A DNA stretch of 64,000 bases from an uncultured Draconibacterium sp. (GCF_963674925.1 NZ_OY771647.1:1069501-1133500); one strand, 5' to 3'. Positions 8,982 through 18,279 are shown, numbered from the stretch's first letter. The notes: generated by a model from the sequence alone, not told the origin. Numbers and translations are program-made.

Positions 8982-9331
8982 TTCAGTGGGACTCTAATTT
9001 CAGTAACAAACCCGCCTCTTGAGGTAAATAAAGAAACTTCTTACCCTTAGGATACCCGTATATTCTGCGGCGTGGGAGTTCATTCATACAACCTGTTGAT
9101 TCTGCAAAATAAATGAATACGACTAGGTATAAAGTAGTGTTTTGTGAATCCTTATAATGGAAGTTTAAAACAATACAAAATGTTCTTTTTATACCTGTAC
9201 TTCACATTTACTATTTGAGGACCGAATGAAAACAGAATAGAACAGAAAGAAGTAGATGTATTCTATTGCTTCCTTAAAAAGAGTTCTTAAATTTATGAAA
9301 TTATACTGAATCAATATAAACTAAATAGATC
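8982..9331. other. Intergenic region with no recognised feature
   Basis: About 350 bp of AT-rich sequence lies between the TonB receptor and the oxidoreductase gene. I see no convincing ORF, repeat or strong hairpin. It presumably holds the promoter of the downstream gene pair. Confidence 0.4.
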
Positions 9332-10504
9332 ATGATGAATCGAAAACTTCGTATGGGAATGGTTGGCGGAGGCACCGACGCGTTTATTGGTGCAATCCAT
9401 CGTTTGGCAGCTTTTATGGATAACCAAATTGAGCTTGTTTGCGGCTGTTTTAGTGTAAATCCTGAAATATCAAAACAATCGGGAAAATTATATTATTTGC
9501 CGGATGACAGAGTCTATGAAACCTATCAGGAAATGTTTGAAAAGGAAGCCAAACTTCCGGAAGGTGAACGAATGGATTTTGTTTCGATAGTAACACCCAA
9601 TTTTGTGCATTTTGCACCGGCAATGATGGCACTTGAACATGGATTTCATGTGGTTCTGGATAAACCCATAACTTTTACTTTAGACGAAGCATTAAAACTG
9701 AAAAATAAGATTGAAGAAACCGGATTAACTTTTGCACTAACCCATACCTATTCGGGGTACCCGGCCGTTAAACAAGCCAAACAAATGGTTGCCGAAGGAA
9801 AATTTGGAAAAATCAGAAAAATATTTGTAGAATATCCGCAAGGGTGGTTATCGTCAAAACTGGAAGATTCGGGCAATCCACAGGCGAGCTGGAGAACCGA
9901 TCCGAAACGTTCGGGTAAAGCCGGTTGTATGGGAGATATTGGAACCCATGCACATCATTTAGCCGAGTACATTACCAACTTAAAAGTTACTGAAATTTGC
10001 GCTGATTTAAATGTTTTTGTTCCCAACCGTTTGCTCGACGACGATGGAGCTGCTTTCCTTCGTTTCGATAATGGTGCACAAGGCGTTTTAATGGCAACAC
10101 AAATTGCTGCGGGAGAAGAAAATGCGGTAAAAATAAGAGCTTATGGCGAAAAAGGTGGTTTCGAGTGGAATCAGCATGAACCAAATTCTTTGATTCTAAA
10201 ATGGGTCGGGCAACCGATGCAAGTAATGCGCGTTGGAACAAGTATGGATACTACCGTTGCAGCTCATAATACCCGAACTCCGGGCGGACACCCCGAAGGT
10301 TATCTGGAAGCGTTTGCCAATATCTACCGCAATTTTGCACTTACCGTTCGAGCTAAAGCCAACGGCGAAGAACCTTCACCAGAGATGCTTGATTTCCCGG
10401 GCGTAGAAGATGGTATTCGCGGAATGCAATTCATCGACACGGTAGTTAGTGCCGGATACAACGATGAGGTGAAATGGGTAAAATTTGGCGAAACGATTGA
10501 ATAA
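9332..10504 (+). CDS. Gfo/Idh/MocA family oxidoreductase
   Basis: The product is 390 residues. The N-terminal Rossmann fold starts at once (LRMGMVGGGTDAFIGAIHR, residues 6-24). FVSIVTPNFVH and LDKPITFTLDEA follow, the latter a DKP variant of the EKP motif with the catalytic Lys. GDIGTHAHHLAEYI (about 203-216) is in the C-terminal sheet domain, with the His expected to bind substrate. The family oxidises or isomerises sugars and inositols with NAD(P). A TIM-barrel isomerase gene follows 60 bp downstream, a pairing common in polyol or uncommon-sugar breakdown. The substrate is unknown. It is cytoplasmic, with no signal peptide. Confidence 0.88.
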   Translation: MMNRKLRMGMVGGGTDAFIGAIHRLAAFMDNQIELVCGCFSVNPEISKQSGKLYYLPDDRVYETYQEMFEKEAKLPEGERMDFVSIVTPNFVHFAPAMMALEHGFHVVLDKPITFTLDEALKLKNKIEETGLTFALTHTYSGYPAVKQAKQMVAEGKFGKIRKIFVEYPQGWLSSKLEDSGNPQASWRTDPKRSGKAGCMGDIGTHAHHLAEYITNLKVTEICADLNVFVPNRLLDDDGAAFLRFDNGAQGVLMATQIAAGEENAVKIRAYGEKGGFEWNQHEPNSLILKWVGQPMQVMRVGTSMDTTVAAHNTRTPGGHPEGYLEAFANIYRNFALTVRAKANGEEPSPEMLDFPGVEDGIRGMQFIDTVVSAGYNDEVKWVKFGETIE

Positions 10505-10514
10505 TCTTTTAACG

Positions 10515-10547
10515 ATTGAGCAGGTGACTTTAAGTCACCTGCTCAAT
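10515..10547 (+). terminator. Strong perfect hairpin between oxidoreductase and isomerase genes
   Basis: A 16-nt perfect inverted repeat (ATTGAGCAGGTGACTT and its complement) is separated by one base. Only a weak A/T stretch follows. It could be a partial terminator or an mRNA-stabilising hairpin between two co-transcribed genes. Confidence 0.6.
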
Positions 10548-10564
10548 AAAAAACTAAAATAACA

Positions 10565-11560
10565 ATGGCAAGACCAGTAACACTTTTTACCGGACAATGG
10601 GCCGATTTGCCTATTGAAACCATGTGCCAGAAAGCAAAACAATTTGGCTACGATGGTTTGGAACTTTGTACCTGGGGCGATCACATGGAAATTGCAAAAG
10701 CCGATCAGGCATATTGCGATAACCGAAAATCATTACTTGATAAATACGGGTTACAATTGTTTTCCATTTCTACTCACCTCGACGGGCAGTGTGTTTGCGA
10801 TCCTATTGATCAGCGACATAAAAGCATTGCAAGTCCCCACGTGTGGGGAAATGGTGATCCCGAAGGTGTGCGCCAGCGTGCTGCCGAAGAGATGGTAAAA
10901 ACTGCCGAAGCTGCCAAACGTTTGGGAATTGGCGTAGTAAATGGATTTACAGGCAGTCCTATCTGGCACTTGTTGTACTCCTTTCCACCGGTTTCGCCCG
11001 AAATGATTGAAGAAGGTTATGCAGACTTTGCCCGCCGCTGGAAACCAATTTTGGATGAATACCAAAGTTTGGGAGTAAAATTTGCACTTGAAGTGCACCC
11101 GACCGAGATAGCATTTGATATTCATTCGGCACATAAAGCATTACAAGCCCTGGATAACCACCCGGCTTTTGGATTTAATTACGATCCCAGCCATTTTGGT
11201 TACCAGCATGTAGATTATGTGCGTTTTATTTACGAATTTGCTGATCGTATTTTCCATGTACATATGAAAGATGTGTATTGGAGTGATGTACCAACAGCAG
11301 TTGGTGTTTTTGGTGGCCATATGGAATTTGGCGACAACCGCCGTTACTGGAATTTCCGCAGTTTGGGCCGGGGTAAAATTCAGTTCGAAAATATTATTCG
11401 CGCACTGAATGATATCGGTTATAGTGGACCACTCTCGGTTGAATGGGAAGATAGCGGAATGGACCGTGAAGCCGGAGCGACCGAAGCATGTGAGTTTGTT
11501 AAAAAGGTAGACTTTGCACCATCGGATGTGGCGTTTGACGATGCCATGCAAAAAGAATAA
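10565..11560 (+). CDS. Sugar phosphate isomerase/epimerase (TIM barrel, AP endonuclease 2-like)
   Basis: The product is 331 residues of the xylose isomerase-like TIM-barrel family. Metal- and substrate-binding acids appear at strand ends: GYDGLELCTWGDHME (about 28-42), KFALEVHPTEIAFDIHSA (about 172-189), FNYDPSHFGYQ (about 204-214), IFHVHMKDVYW (about 234-244) and LSVEWEDSGMDREAG near the C-terminus. The combination of Glu, Asp-x-x-His, His-x-x-Asp and Glu fits a divalent-metal isomerase or epimerase. With the upstream Gfo/Idh/MocA gene it likely forms a two-step sugar or polyol conversion. The substrate is not identifiable. Confidence 0.88.
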   Translation: MARPVTLFTGQWADLPIETMCQKAKQFGYDGLELCTWGDHMEIAKADQAYCDNRKSLLDKYGLQLFSISTHLDGQCVCDPIDQRHKSIASPHVWGNGDPEGVRQRAAEEMVKTAEAAKRLGIGVVNGFTGSPIWHLLYSFPPVSPEMIEEGYADFARRWKPILDEYQSLGVKFALEVHPTEIAFDIHSAHKALQALDNHPAFGFNYDPSHFGYQHVDYVRFIYEFADRIFHVHMKDVYWSDVPTAVGVFGGHMEFGDNRRYWNFRSLGRGKIQFENIIRALNDIGYSGPLSVEWEDSGMDREAGATEACEFVKKVDFAPSDVAFDDAMQKE

Positions 11561-11576
11561 AATGAAAATATTTCAG

Positions 11577-11606
11577 GCCGGAAGTCAATCATTTCCGGCT
11601 TTCTTT
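11577..11606 (+). terminator. Intrinsic terminator after the isomerase gene
   Basis: The stem GCCGGAA/TTCCGGC with a 9-nt loop is followed by TTTCTTTT. It is 17 bp after the stop codon. Confidence 0.8.
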
Positions 11607-11827
11607 TATCCGGACTTTCACGAAAATCAAATTCACAAAGAGTGACAGATTAAAAAAACCTGTTGTAAAATACGTTAACAAGCGAGTGATGAATACTAAA
11701 AAACCGGCATTAAAAATGGATAACTTAAAATTATTCTACAATTTTGGAGTCGGTTACGCGAAGGAAGATCTTCTTAAGCTTACTTACAATGAATTAAGAT
11801 TTATTTTCTAATACCAACTACATAAAA

Positions 11828-13141
11828 ATGACTAATAGAAGAAACTTTATTAAAACATCGGCAATGGCAACAGCTGGCGTAGGGATTGCGTCGAGTATGC
11901 CTTTAGCGATGGAATCGTGCTCGGGAGCAAACGATAAACTGGTTTGTGCTTTGATTGGGGCAAAAGGAATGGGATTTAGTGATTTGCAAGCCTTTTTAAA
12001 GCAAAAAAATACCGAGTGTGGTGCCATTTGCGATGTTGATGAAAACGTTTTGAATCAGCGTATTGCAGACGTTGAAAAGATTCAGGGAACAAAACCAAAG
12101 GGATTTAAAGATTTCAGAAAATTACTGGAAGAACCCGGTATTGATGTGATCATTATTGGCACACCCGACCACTGGCACTGTTTGCCATTTGTTTATGCAG
12201 CACAGGAAGGAAAACACATTTACTGTGAAAAACCGCTGGCAAACTATATCGAAGAGATCAATATTATGGAGCGTGCATGGAAACGTTACGGAACAATTGC
12301 CCAGGTGGGGCAGTGGCAACGTAGCGACAAGCACTGGAAAGAGGCTGTTGATTTTGTCTACACAGGTGCGCTGGGTAAAATTCGTACTGTTCGTTGCTGG
12401 TCGTACCAGGGTTGGATGAAATCGATTCCGGTAATGCCCGACGGACCTGTTCCTGAAGGTGTGGATTACGATATGTGGTTAGGACCTGCAAAAGCGCGTC
12501 CGTTTAACCCGAACCGTTTTCACTTTAATTTCCGCTGGTTTTGGGATTACGCCGGTGGTTTAATGACCGACTGGGGTGTGCACATTATCGACTATGGTTT
12601 ATACGGAATGAAAGCCAAAGCGCCAAAATCGATTATGGCAATGGGTGGTAAATTTGGCTACCCCGATGATGCTTGTGAAACACCAGACAGCATGCAGGCT
12701 TTATACGAATTTGACGATTATACCTTGTTGTGGGATCATGGTTTGGGAATTGATGGTGGTTACTATGGCCGCAGCCACGGTGTAGGTTTTGTTGGTGAAA
12801 ACGGAACTTTGGTGGTTGATCGCAATGGCTGGGAAGTTATTCCTGAAGGTGGCAGAAACCCAAAAATGGATCGTGTTGAATTGAAAAAAGGCGATGGACA
12901 GGGATTGAACAACCACATGGCTAACTTTATCGATTGTATTAAAGATGGCGATCAGAATACAAACTGTAATGTGGGTATTGCTGCCAATACTGCTCGTGTG
13001 GCTCACCTGGGTAACATGGCTTTAAAAACCGGTCAGCGTCTGTACTGGGACGCCGAGAACAGCAAATTTATTGGTAACGATGCGGCCAACGAATTATTGG
13101 TGCCAACTTACCGCGCACCATGGGAATTGCCAAAAGTTTAG
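11828..13141 (+). CDS. Gfo/Idh/MocA family oxidoreductase with Tat-type signal
   Basis: The product is 437 residues. The N-terminus MTNRRNFIKTSAMATAGVGIASS carries the RRxFIK twin-arginine motif followed by a hydrophobic stretch, so export via Tat is predicted. A Rossmann segment follows (VCALIGAKGMGFSDLQAF). IIIGTPDHWHCLPFVYAAQEGKHIYCEKPLAN (about 112-143) has the EKP motif, and MTDWGVHIIDYGLYG has the active-site DxxxH. Exported members are common in Bacteroidota and act on glycans or sugar derivatives in the periplasm. It lies 267 bp after the isomerase gene, behind a terminator, so it is probably a separate transcript with related function. Confidence 0.88.
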   Translation: MTNRRNFIKTSAMATAGVGIASSMPLAMESCSGANDKLVCALIGAKGMGFSDLQAFLKQKNTECGAICDVDENVLNQRIADVEKIQGTKPKGFKDFRKLLEEPGIDVIIIGTPDHWHCLPFVYAAQEGKHIYCEKPLANYIEEINIMERAWKRYGTIAQVGQWQRSDKHWKEAVDFVYTGALGKIRTVRCWSYQGWMKSIPVMPDGPVPEGVDYDMWLGPAKARPFNPNRFHFNFRWFWDYAGGLMTDWGVHIIDYGLYGMKAKAPKSIMAMGGKFGYPDDACETPDSMQALYEFDDYTLLWDHGLGIDGGYYGRSHGVGFVGENGTLVVDRNGWEVIPEGGRNPKMDRVELKKGDGQGLNNHMANFIDCIKDGDQNTNCNVGIAANTARVAHLGNMALKTGQRLYWDAENSKFIGNDAANELLVPTYRAPWELPKV

Positions 13142-13168
13142 AAAGACAAATACCAAATAGATATAGAA

Positions 13169-13196
13169 AGCAGGCTCGTTTCGGGTCTGCTTTTTT
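13169..13196 (+). terminator. Intrinsic terminator after the exported oxidoreductase gene
   Basis: The stem AGCAGGCTCG/CGGGTCTGCT, with G-T wobbles, is followed by TTTTTTG. It is 27 bp after the stop. Confidence 0.75.
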
Positions 13197-13200
13197 GTGA

Positions 13201-13617
13201 AAGTCCCCATCATTTATGTGTATTGCCGTTTGAGTTTCGTCCGGAACAACCATCAGCGCTGTACGGCTTTCTTCGCCGGACGATTTCCCTTTGGTCATTT
13301 CATCCCGGCGCTACGCACCGGGTTATTCACATTAGACGCTTCCAGCGTCATAGAAACTTGCAATTGCGACATTGCAGGTCAATAAACTCGTCTTAACTTT
13401 GTAATTCAGTTCAGTATCCCGAAGGGATAAAATGTGACTAACCTCGGGTGAAACCCGGGGTTGATGTGCGGTAATTTAAAGGCGCAATCAGTAAGCTGTT
13501 CAACGCACAATCGTTGTGTGCGCCTTGTAATCTGTCCATTTTTATGAAATGCTGTTAACAGACTTTACTTTCATTCCTGTTGGTGATTCCCGGGAATCAT
13601 GAATGTTTTGTTTTTAT
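13201..13617 (+). repeat. Long dispersed repeat, inverted pair member 2
   Basis: This is the inverted copy of the repeat near 3,931-4,346. It ends in the near-perfect palindrome GATTCCCGGGAATC and contains the same TTCG-capped hairpin and CCTCGGGTGAAACCCGGGG hairpin. It lies between the oxidoreductase terminator and the deaminase gene, so the deaminase promoter must lie in or just after it. Confidence 0.8.
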
Positions 13618-13712
13618 ACCACAGAGTTACGCAGAGTAACTTTGTAAAACTCATTATTTTCATTTGTGGAATAGCGATCACTATACGTATATTTGAAATA
13701 AAGAAGAAAAGA

Positions 13713-14726
13713 ATGACATCGAGAAAACAAATTGACTTAATAAATGCGATTCCGAAGGCCGAATTGCATGTACATATTGAAGGAACTTTTGAGCCGGAAC
13801 TGATGTTCACCATTGCCGAGCGAAACGATATCCGGTTGAAATATAAATCGGTTGACGATTTGCATTCAGCCTATCAATTCAATAACCTACAGGAATTTCT
13901 GGATTTGTATTACGCCGGAGCATATGTTTTGCTTTACGAACAGGATTTCTACGACCTAACAAAGGCTTATCTTAAAAAGTGCTACGAAGAAAAAGTGGTA
14001 CACACCGAGATATTTTTCGATCCGCAAACACATACTCAGCGCGGCGTTCCGTTTGAAAATGTAATTAACGGTATTTTGCAGGCCTGTATCGATGCCCGTG
14101 ATGAATGGGGCATTACTTACCGCCTTATTCCAAATTTTTTGCGTCACCTGAGTGAAGAAGATGCTATCAAGACCTTTAAAGAATCGCTGCGTTTTGGCGA
14201 ACTTTTTACAGCTTATGGTCTCGATTCCAGCGAAAAAGGTCATCCACCGGCCAAGTTTAAAAAGGTTTTTGAGATGGTACATGCCGAAGGATTCCTGACA
14301 GTGGCACATGCCGGCGAAGAAGGCCCGGCACAGAACGTTTGGGATGCAATAAATATGCTAAAAGTCGCGCGTATCGATCATGGTGTTCGCTCGATGGATG
14401 ATCCTGAATTATTGGATGAACTGGCGCGGACAGAAATGCCCTTAACCGTTTGTCCGCTGTCGAACCTAAAGTTAAAAGTGGTGAATGATATGGTTGATCA
14501 CCCTTTAAAAAAGCTTCTGGATCATAACATTGTAGCTACAGTCAATTCCGACGATCCGGCGTATTTTGGTGGTTATATGAATGCCAATTTTAATGCTGTA
14601 ACCGAAGCGCTTAATCTTTCCAACGAAGATATCGTAAAGCTGGCAGTCAATTCGTTTAAAGCCAGTTTCCTTCCGGATGAAGAGAAACAAAAGTGGCTGA
14701 ATGAGATTGATAAGCTGAAATTCTAA
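13713..14726 (+). CDS. Adenosine/adenine deaminase family, probably adenine deaminase
   Basis: The product is 337 residues from the ATG preceded by the purine-rich aagaagaaaag. A longer in-frame start exists but would run into repeat sequence. Zinc and active-site motifs are all visible: H19 and H21 in ELHVHIEGTFEPELMF, TVAHAGEEGPA, IDHGVRSMDD, LTVCPLSNLKL and VNSDDPAYFGGYMNANF. The combination EGTFEPELMF, EIFFDPQTHTQRGV and DPAYFGGYM resembles the AAH1-like adenine deaminases (adenine to hypoxanthine) more than classical adenosine deaminases. That is from family knowledge and is not proven here. It acts in cytoplasmic purine salvage. Confidence 0.85.
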   Translation: MTSRKQIDLINAIPKAELHVHIEGTFEPELMFTIAERNDIRLKYKSVDDLHSAYQFNNLQEFLDLYYAGAYVLLYEQDFYDLTKAYLKKCYEEKVVHTEIFFDPQTHTQRGVPFENVINGILQACIDARDEWGITYRLIPNFLRHLSEEDAIKTFKESLRFGELFTAYGLDSSEKGHPPAKFKKVFEMVHAEGFLTVAHAGEEGPAQNVWDAINMLKVARIDHGVRSMDDPELLDELARTEMPLTVCPLSNLKLKVVNDMVDHPLKKLLDHNIVATVNSDDPAYFGGYMNANFNAVTEALNLSNEDIVKLAVNSFKASFLPDEEKQKWLNEIDKLKF

Positions 14727-14888
14727 TTGTGAATATTGAATGATGATTAACGAATTACGAATGTGAAGTACATTTAACAGAACTCGTTCGGGCTATCATA
14801 ACGATCTATATTCAAAATTCGTTAATCTAAATTCATCATTCAGGTTTTAAAGTCCCCTTCAGGGGATTTAGGGGTAAAAATTTTCCGA

Positions 14889-15359
14889 CTACCTGTTATC
14901 AATTCGCTCCGGATTCAAATCATGATTTTGCATACGAAACCAGGCCATCTCTTCGTATTTCGTCCCCGGTTTTCCGTAGTTTGAAAACGGATCGATGCTG
15001 AGGCCTCCACGTGGCAAAAATTTTCCCCATACTTCAATGTATTTTGGATTCATCAAAGCGATCAGATCTTTCATAATAATATTGATACAATCCTCGTGAA
15101 AAGCGCCATGGTTGCGGAAACTGAACAGATAAAGTTTAAGGCTTTTGCTTTCCACCAACTTTTCATCAGGAATATAGCTGAGGTAAATGGTAGCAAAATC
15201 GGGCTGCCCGGTAATGGGGCACAAACTGGTAAACTCCGGGCAGTTAAATTTTACCCAGTAGTCATTTTCAGGATGCTTGTTATCAAACGATTCCAATACA
15301 TCAGGACGGTAGTTAAAATCGTAATTCGTTTCGTTTCCCAGGTGTTTTAATTCACTCAT
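14889..15359 (-). CDS. queF: NADPH-dependent 7-cyano-7-deazaguanine reductase
   Basis: This 156-residue protein is a short (YkvM-like, single-domain) QueF. It reduces preQ0 to preQ1 in queuosine synthesis. The catalytic nucleophile C47 and acid D54 are in TSLCPITGQPDF. The QueF motif ESKSLKLYLFSFRNHGAFHED (70-90) binds NADPH. Its start overlaps the queC stop by one base (TAATG), so the genes are translationally coupled. Confidence 0.95.
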   Translation of the reverse strand: MSELKHLGNETNYDFNYRPDVLESFDNKHPENDYWVKFNCPEFTSLCPITGQPDFATIYLSYIPDEKLVESKSLKLYLFSFRNHGAFHEDCINIIMKDLIALMNPKYIEVWGKFLPRGGLSIDPFSNYGKPGTKYEEMAWFRMQNHDLNPERIDNR

Positions 15360-16036
15360 TATTCAGTTTTTTTATCCTTTTTTTCCAAATACAACTCTAA
15401 TCCTTTATTCCGCAGCTCGCAGGCCGGGCACTCACCACATCCTAAGCCCTTTACGCCGTTGTAGCAGGTAACGGTCTCATTTTGTACCAGTTCAAGAACG
15501 CCCAGTTCATCTGCCAATTGCCATATCTCGCTTTTGTTCTTCCACATCAGCGGTGTATGAATCTGATACGGATAATCCATTGACAGGTTCAGCGTTTCGT
15601 TCAGCGACACGATAAAATCGTTCCGGCAATCAGGATAACCGCTAAAATCGGCCTGACCCACTCCCGCTACCAGGTGGTGTATGTTGTGCACCTTGGCAAA
15701 AATGGCGGCGTAAGTTAAAAACAACATATTCCGGCCTTCCACCAGTGTGTTGGGTGGTGTGTCTTCCGGTTTATGGCGGTCAACTTGTATGCTATGGTGC
15801 GTTAACGAATTTTGGCTGAGTTGCGAAATCAGATCCATCGGAAAAACCTGCAAAGGTACACCGGCTTTTTCGGCAATCGTTTTTGCCGATTCCAGTTCAA
15901 TGGCATGGCGCTGACCATAATTAAACGCAATAGCATAGACCTCGTCGAATTCGCGTTTGGCCCAAAACAGGCAGGTGGTAGAGTCCTGACCACCCGAAAA
16001 AACCACCAGAGCTTTTTTATCTTCTGCTAATGTCAT
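15359..16036 (-). CDS. queC: 7-cyano-7-deazaguanine synthase
   Basis: The product is 225 residues. It converts 7-carboxy-7-deazaguanine to preQ0 using ATP and ammonia. The PP-loop FSGGQDSTTC is at 13-22, and the C-terminal zinc site is visible as CYNGVKGLGCGECPAC. It sits between the precursor transporter gene (71 bp upstream) and queF (1-bp overlap), forming a que operon. queD and queE are not in this window. Confidence 0.96.
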   Translation of the reverse strand: MTLAEDKKALVVFSGGQDSTTCLFWAKREFDEVYAIAFNYGQRHAIELESAKTIAEKAGVPLQVFPMDLISQLSQNSLTHHSIQVDRHKPEDTPPNTLVEGRNMLFLTYAAIFAKVHNIHHLVAGVGQADFSGYPDCRNDFIVSLNETLNLSMDYPYQIHTPLMWKNKSEIWQLADELGVLELVQNETVTCYNGVKGLGCGECPACELRNKGLELYLEKKDKKTE

Positions 16037-16107
16037 TTTTGCTTATAGTGTATTAAAGCATTCTTGCAATTCTGCATTCACGTATTCATAAATCAGTCTT
16101 TCAATCC

Positions 16108-16788
16108 TTAAACCTGTCCCAGTTTAAACGGATTATAGGAAACCTCATAATCGTAGGTATCAATACCTTCCATTCTATTCACTTTACCAACCACCCAAAT
16201 GGTAAGCGGAAGAACGGCAATTTCATAAACGGTTTTGATAATCGCCTGAGTAAGAATCATGGTCAGCAAAGCATTTAGAGGGAATAATCCTGCAAAGGCA
16301 ATGGTTATAAAAATGGCCGAGTCGGCACCTTCGCCAACAAGTGTTGAAACAACAGCACGCAGCGAAAATCCTTTTCCTTTGGTAAGTACTTTAAACTTAC
16401 TCATTACATAGGCATTCAGGAACGAGCCCATCAGGTAGGCCAGCATACTGGCAGCTACAAGACGCGGGGTACTGCCCAAAACGGTTGCAAAGGCATCCTG
16501 GTTTTCCCAGAAAGGCGCAGCATTAACGGCAATTGCAAGTGTAAAGAACAATACGGCAAGCACATTTACTCCAAATCCTGCCCAGATTATAAGTCGGGTT
16601 TTTTGGTAACCCCACACTTCAACCAGCACATCGTTAATGATGTATGCCAACGGAAAGATTAATACTCCGGCCGGGGCTGACCACGGACCGATCATCATAA
16701 TTTTTGAAGCAAGAATGTTGGAAAGAAGTAAGCAGGTGGCGAAAAGAATACCTGCAAGCATAAACAGAACGGATACTTTGTTTTTCAT
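16108..16788 (-). CDS. Queuosine precursor transporter (YhhQ/QPT family)
   Basis: This 226-residue integral membrane protein has about six helices. It carries DUF165/VUT-family hallmarks: LLLSNILASKIM near the N-terminus, PLAYIINDVLVEVWGYQ, LVGEGADSAIFITIAF and the C-terminal ILTQAIIKTVYEIAVLPLT. The family imports preQ0/preQ1 or queuine-type precursors. As first gene of the operon with queC and queF, it gives the cell a salvage route next to de novo synthesis. I looked for a preQ1 riboswitch upstream and saw none. Confidence 0.9.
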   Translation of the reverse strand: MKNKVSVLFMLAGILFATCLLLSNILASKIMMIGPWSAPAGVLIFPLAYIINDVLVEVWGYQKTRLIIWAGFGVNVLAVLFFTLAIAVNAAPFWENQDAFATVLGSTPRLVAASMLAYLMGSFLNAYVMSKFKVLTKGKGFSLRAVVSTLVGEGADSAIFITIAFAGLFPLNALLTMILTQAIIKTVYEIAVLPLTIWVVGKVNRMEGIDTYDYEVSYNPFKLGQV

Positions 16789-16886
16789 TTTTCTTGTTTT
16801 TTACGTGGTTATCAAGAACACGTGGTTATTACGCCGCGAAGATATAAAAATTTCAATATCAGGAAACAAAGGGTAATGGTTTATAA

Positions 16887-17055
16887 AGATTGCTTCTCCT
16901 CCTACGTCGGATCGCAATGACGATCATATTGGTGTATTTTGGCAGCGGACAGAGCGAATCGTGCCTGGATGAGATAGTTTGTTGTCCGCTGCCATGAAAT
17001 ATCTAAATAGCAGTCATTGCGAGGGATCCGTCAGCTGACGGAGGTAGAAGCAATC
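16887..17055. repeat. Nested palindromic repeat (GATTGCTTC family)
   Basis: The outer arms AGATTGCTTC...ATCGCAATGAC and GTCATTGCGAG...GAAGCAATC are inverted. The inner arms GGCAGCGGAC and GTCCGCTGCC form the core. One arm carries the palindrome GATCCGTCAGCTGACGGA. Confidence 0.85.
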
Positions 17056-17116
17056 CATAAAAGAGAATAGTTACCCTATTCACGAACCAAACACTTTGTT
17101 TATTGTTTTGGTATAT

Positions 17117-17707
17117 ATGATTAAACAAAACAAAGTGATTAAAAGCACATTATTCCAGGCTAATTGGAACCTATCACTGGTATTTCTAAGCCTGATAACA
17201 GCTGGGTTGTTTACCGCCTGTTCAGGGCAAAAGCAAGTGATAGATAACAGTGTAGTCAAGGAATTGGACCTCCAAAAGTACTTGGGAACCTGGTACGAAA
17301 TTGCACGTTACGATCATCGGTTTGAGCAGGGACTGGTGGGTGTAACAGCTAATTATTCCATGCGCTCTGATGGTAAAATTAAAGTGGTGAACAGTGGTTA
17401 TAAAAACACACTTGATGGCGAATATTCCGAGGCGATAGGAAAAGCAAAAATTCCCGATCCCGAAAATGAACCGGCTAAACTAAAGGTCTCCTTTTTCTGG
17501 ATATTCTATGGCGATTATTACGTGCTGGAACTGGATGAGGATTACCGGTGGGCAGTTATTGGCAGTAGCTCTGACAAATACCTGTGGATATTGAGCCGGA
17601 CTCCACAAATGGAATCCGAAATTTATAACGACCTGCTACAACGTATTGCCGATCGGGGGTACGATACTTCAGCATTGATAAAAGTGAAACAAAAAGAAAA
17701 CAGTTAA
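17117..17707 (+). CDS. Lipocalin family lipoprotein (Blc-like)
   Basis: The product is 196 residues from the ATG, with a TTG alternative seven codons upstream. The N-terminal hydrophobic stretch ends in the lipobox LFTAC-S, so an outer-membrane-anchored lipoprotein is predicted. The lipocalin signature is DLQKYLGTWYEIARYDHRFEQGLVGVTANYS, and the C-terminal strand has YRWAVIGSSSDKYLWILSRTP. Blc-type lipocalins bind fatty acids or lysophospholipids and help maintain membranes. It is four bases upstream of an SRPBCC gene and surely co-transcribed. Confidence 0.92.
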   Translation: MIKQNKVIKSTLFQANWNLSLVFLSLITAGLFTACSGQKQVIDNSVVKELDLQKYLGTWYEIARYDHRFEQGLVGVTANYSMRSDGKIKVVNSGYKNTLDGEYSEAIGKAKIPDPENEPAKLKVSFFWIFYGDYYVLELDEDYRWAVIGSSSDKYLWILSRTPQMESEIYNDLLQRIADRGYDTSALIKVKQKENS

Positions 17708-17711
17708 AGAG

Positions 17712-18176
17712 ATGGCATTCTATCAATTTAAACGCGAACAATTTATAAAAAGCAGCATCAGCGAGGTGTGGGATTTTATTTCAACGCCACAAAATCTGAA
17801 ACGTATTACACCATCTTACATGGGTTTTGATATCCGCACGCCCGATTTACCCAATGCAGCTTACGAAGGAATGATAATCGCTTATACTGTGCGGCCCTTG
17901 TTAGGAATTCCAACCACCTGGGTAACCGAAATAACACATGTGGTACCGCAAAAGTATTTTGTAGATGAGCAGCGTGTTGGGCCCTATAAACTTTGGCACC
18001 ACGAGCACCATGTTGAAGCTGTGGAAGATGGTGTGTTGATGAAAGACATTATCAGTTACAGTCCGCCAATGGGGCCACTGGGGCAGTTGGCAAACACACT
18101 TGTCATACGTAAAAAGCTGGAAGAGATATTCAATTACCGGCAAAAGGCTTTTGAGGAAATATTTCCGGGAAGCTAG
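17712..18176 (+). CDS. SRPBCC family (START-like) protein
   Basis: This 154-residue single-domain protein begins FYQFKREQFIKSSISEVWDFISTPQNLKRITPSYMGF, the standard start of coenzyme Q-binding/polyketide-cyclase-like SRPBCC proteins. WHHEHHVEAVEDGVLMKDIISYSPP and a long C-terminal helix follow. These form a hydrophobic cavity for a lipid or similar ligand. Being paired with a lipocalin suggests lipid handling or membrane stress. No catalytic residues are evident. Confidence 0.88.
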   Translation: MAFYQFKREQFIKSSISEVWDFISTPQNLKRITPSYMGFDIRTPDLPNAAYEGMIIAYTVRPLLGIPTTWVTEITHVVPQKYFVDEQRVGPYKLWHHEHHVEAVEDGVLMKDIISYSPPMGPLGQLANTLVIRKKLEEIFNYRQKAFEEIFPGS

Positions 18177-18279
18177 TAGGAGAGAATCCTTTTTTCTTTC
18201 ATTCAATAAGCTTCTTACCTGTTTGATGATGATGAATAGCTGAGGGTTCGATAGAAGATTGTACGATATGATCATAAAA

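Noticed and set aside
14845..14880. Terminator of the queuosine operon (TCCCCTTCAGGGGA hairpin)
   Set aside because: The stem is short and not followed by a real T run on the minus strand. It resembles a common dispersed word.
16789..16880. Possible preQ1 riboswitch before the queuosine transporter
   Set aside because: The leader has a direct repeat ATAACCACGT but none of the preQ1-I core (an AGAGGTTCTAGC-like P1/L1 and an A-rich tail).
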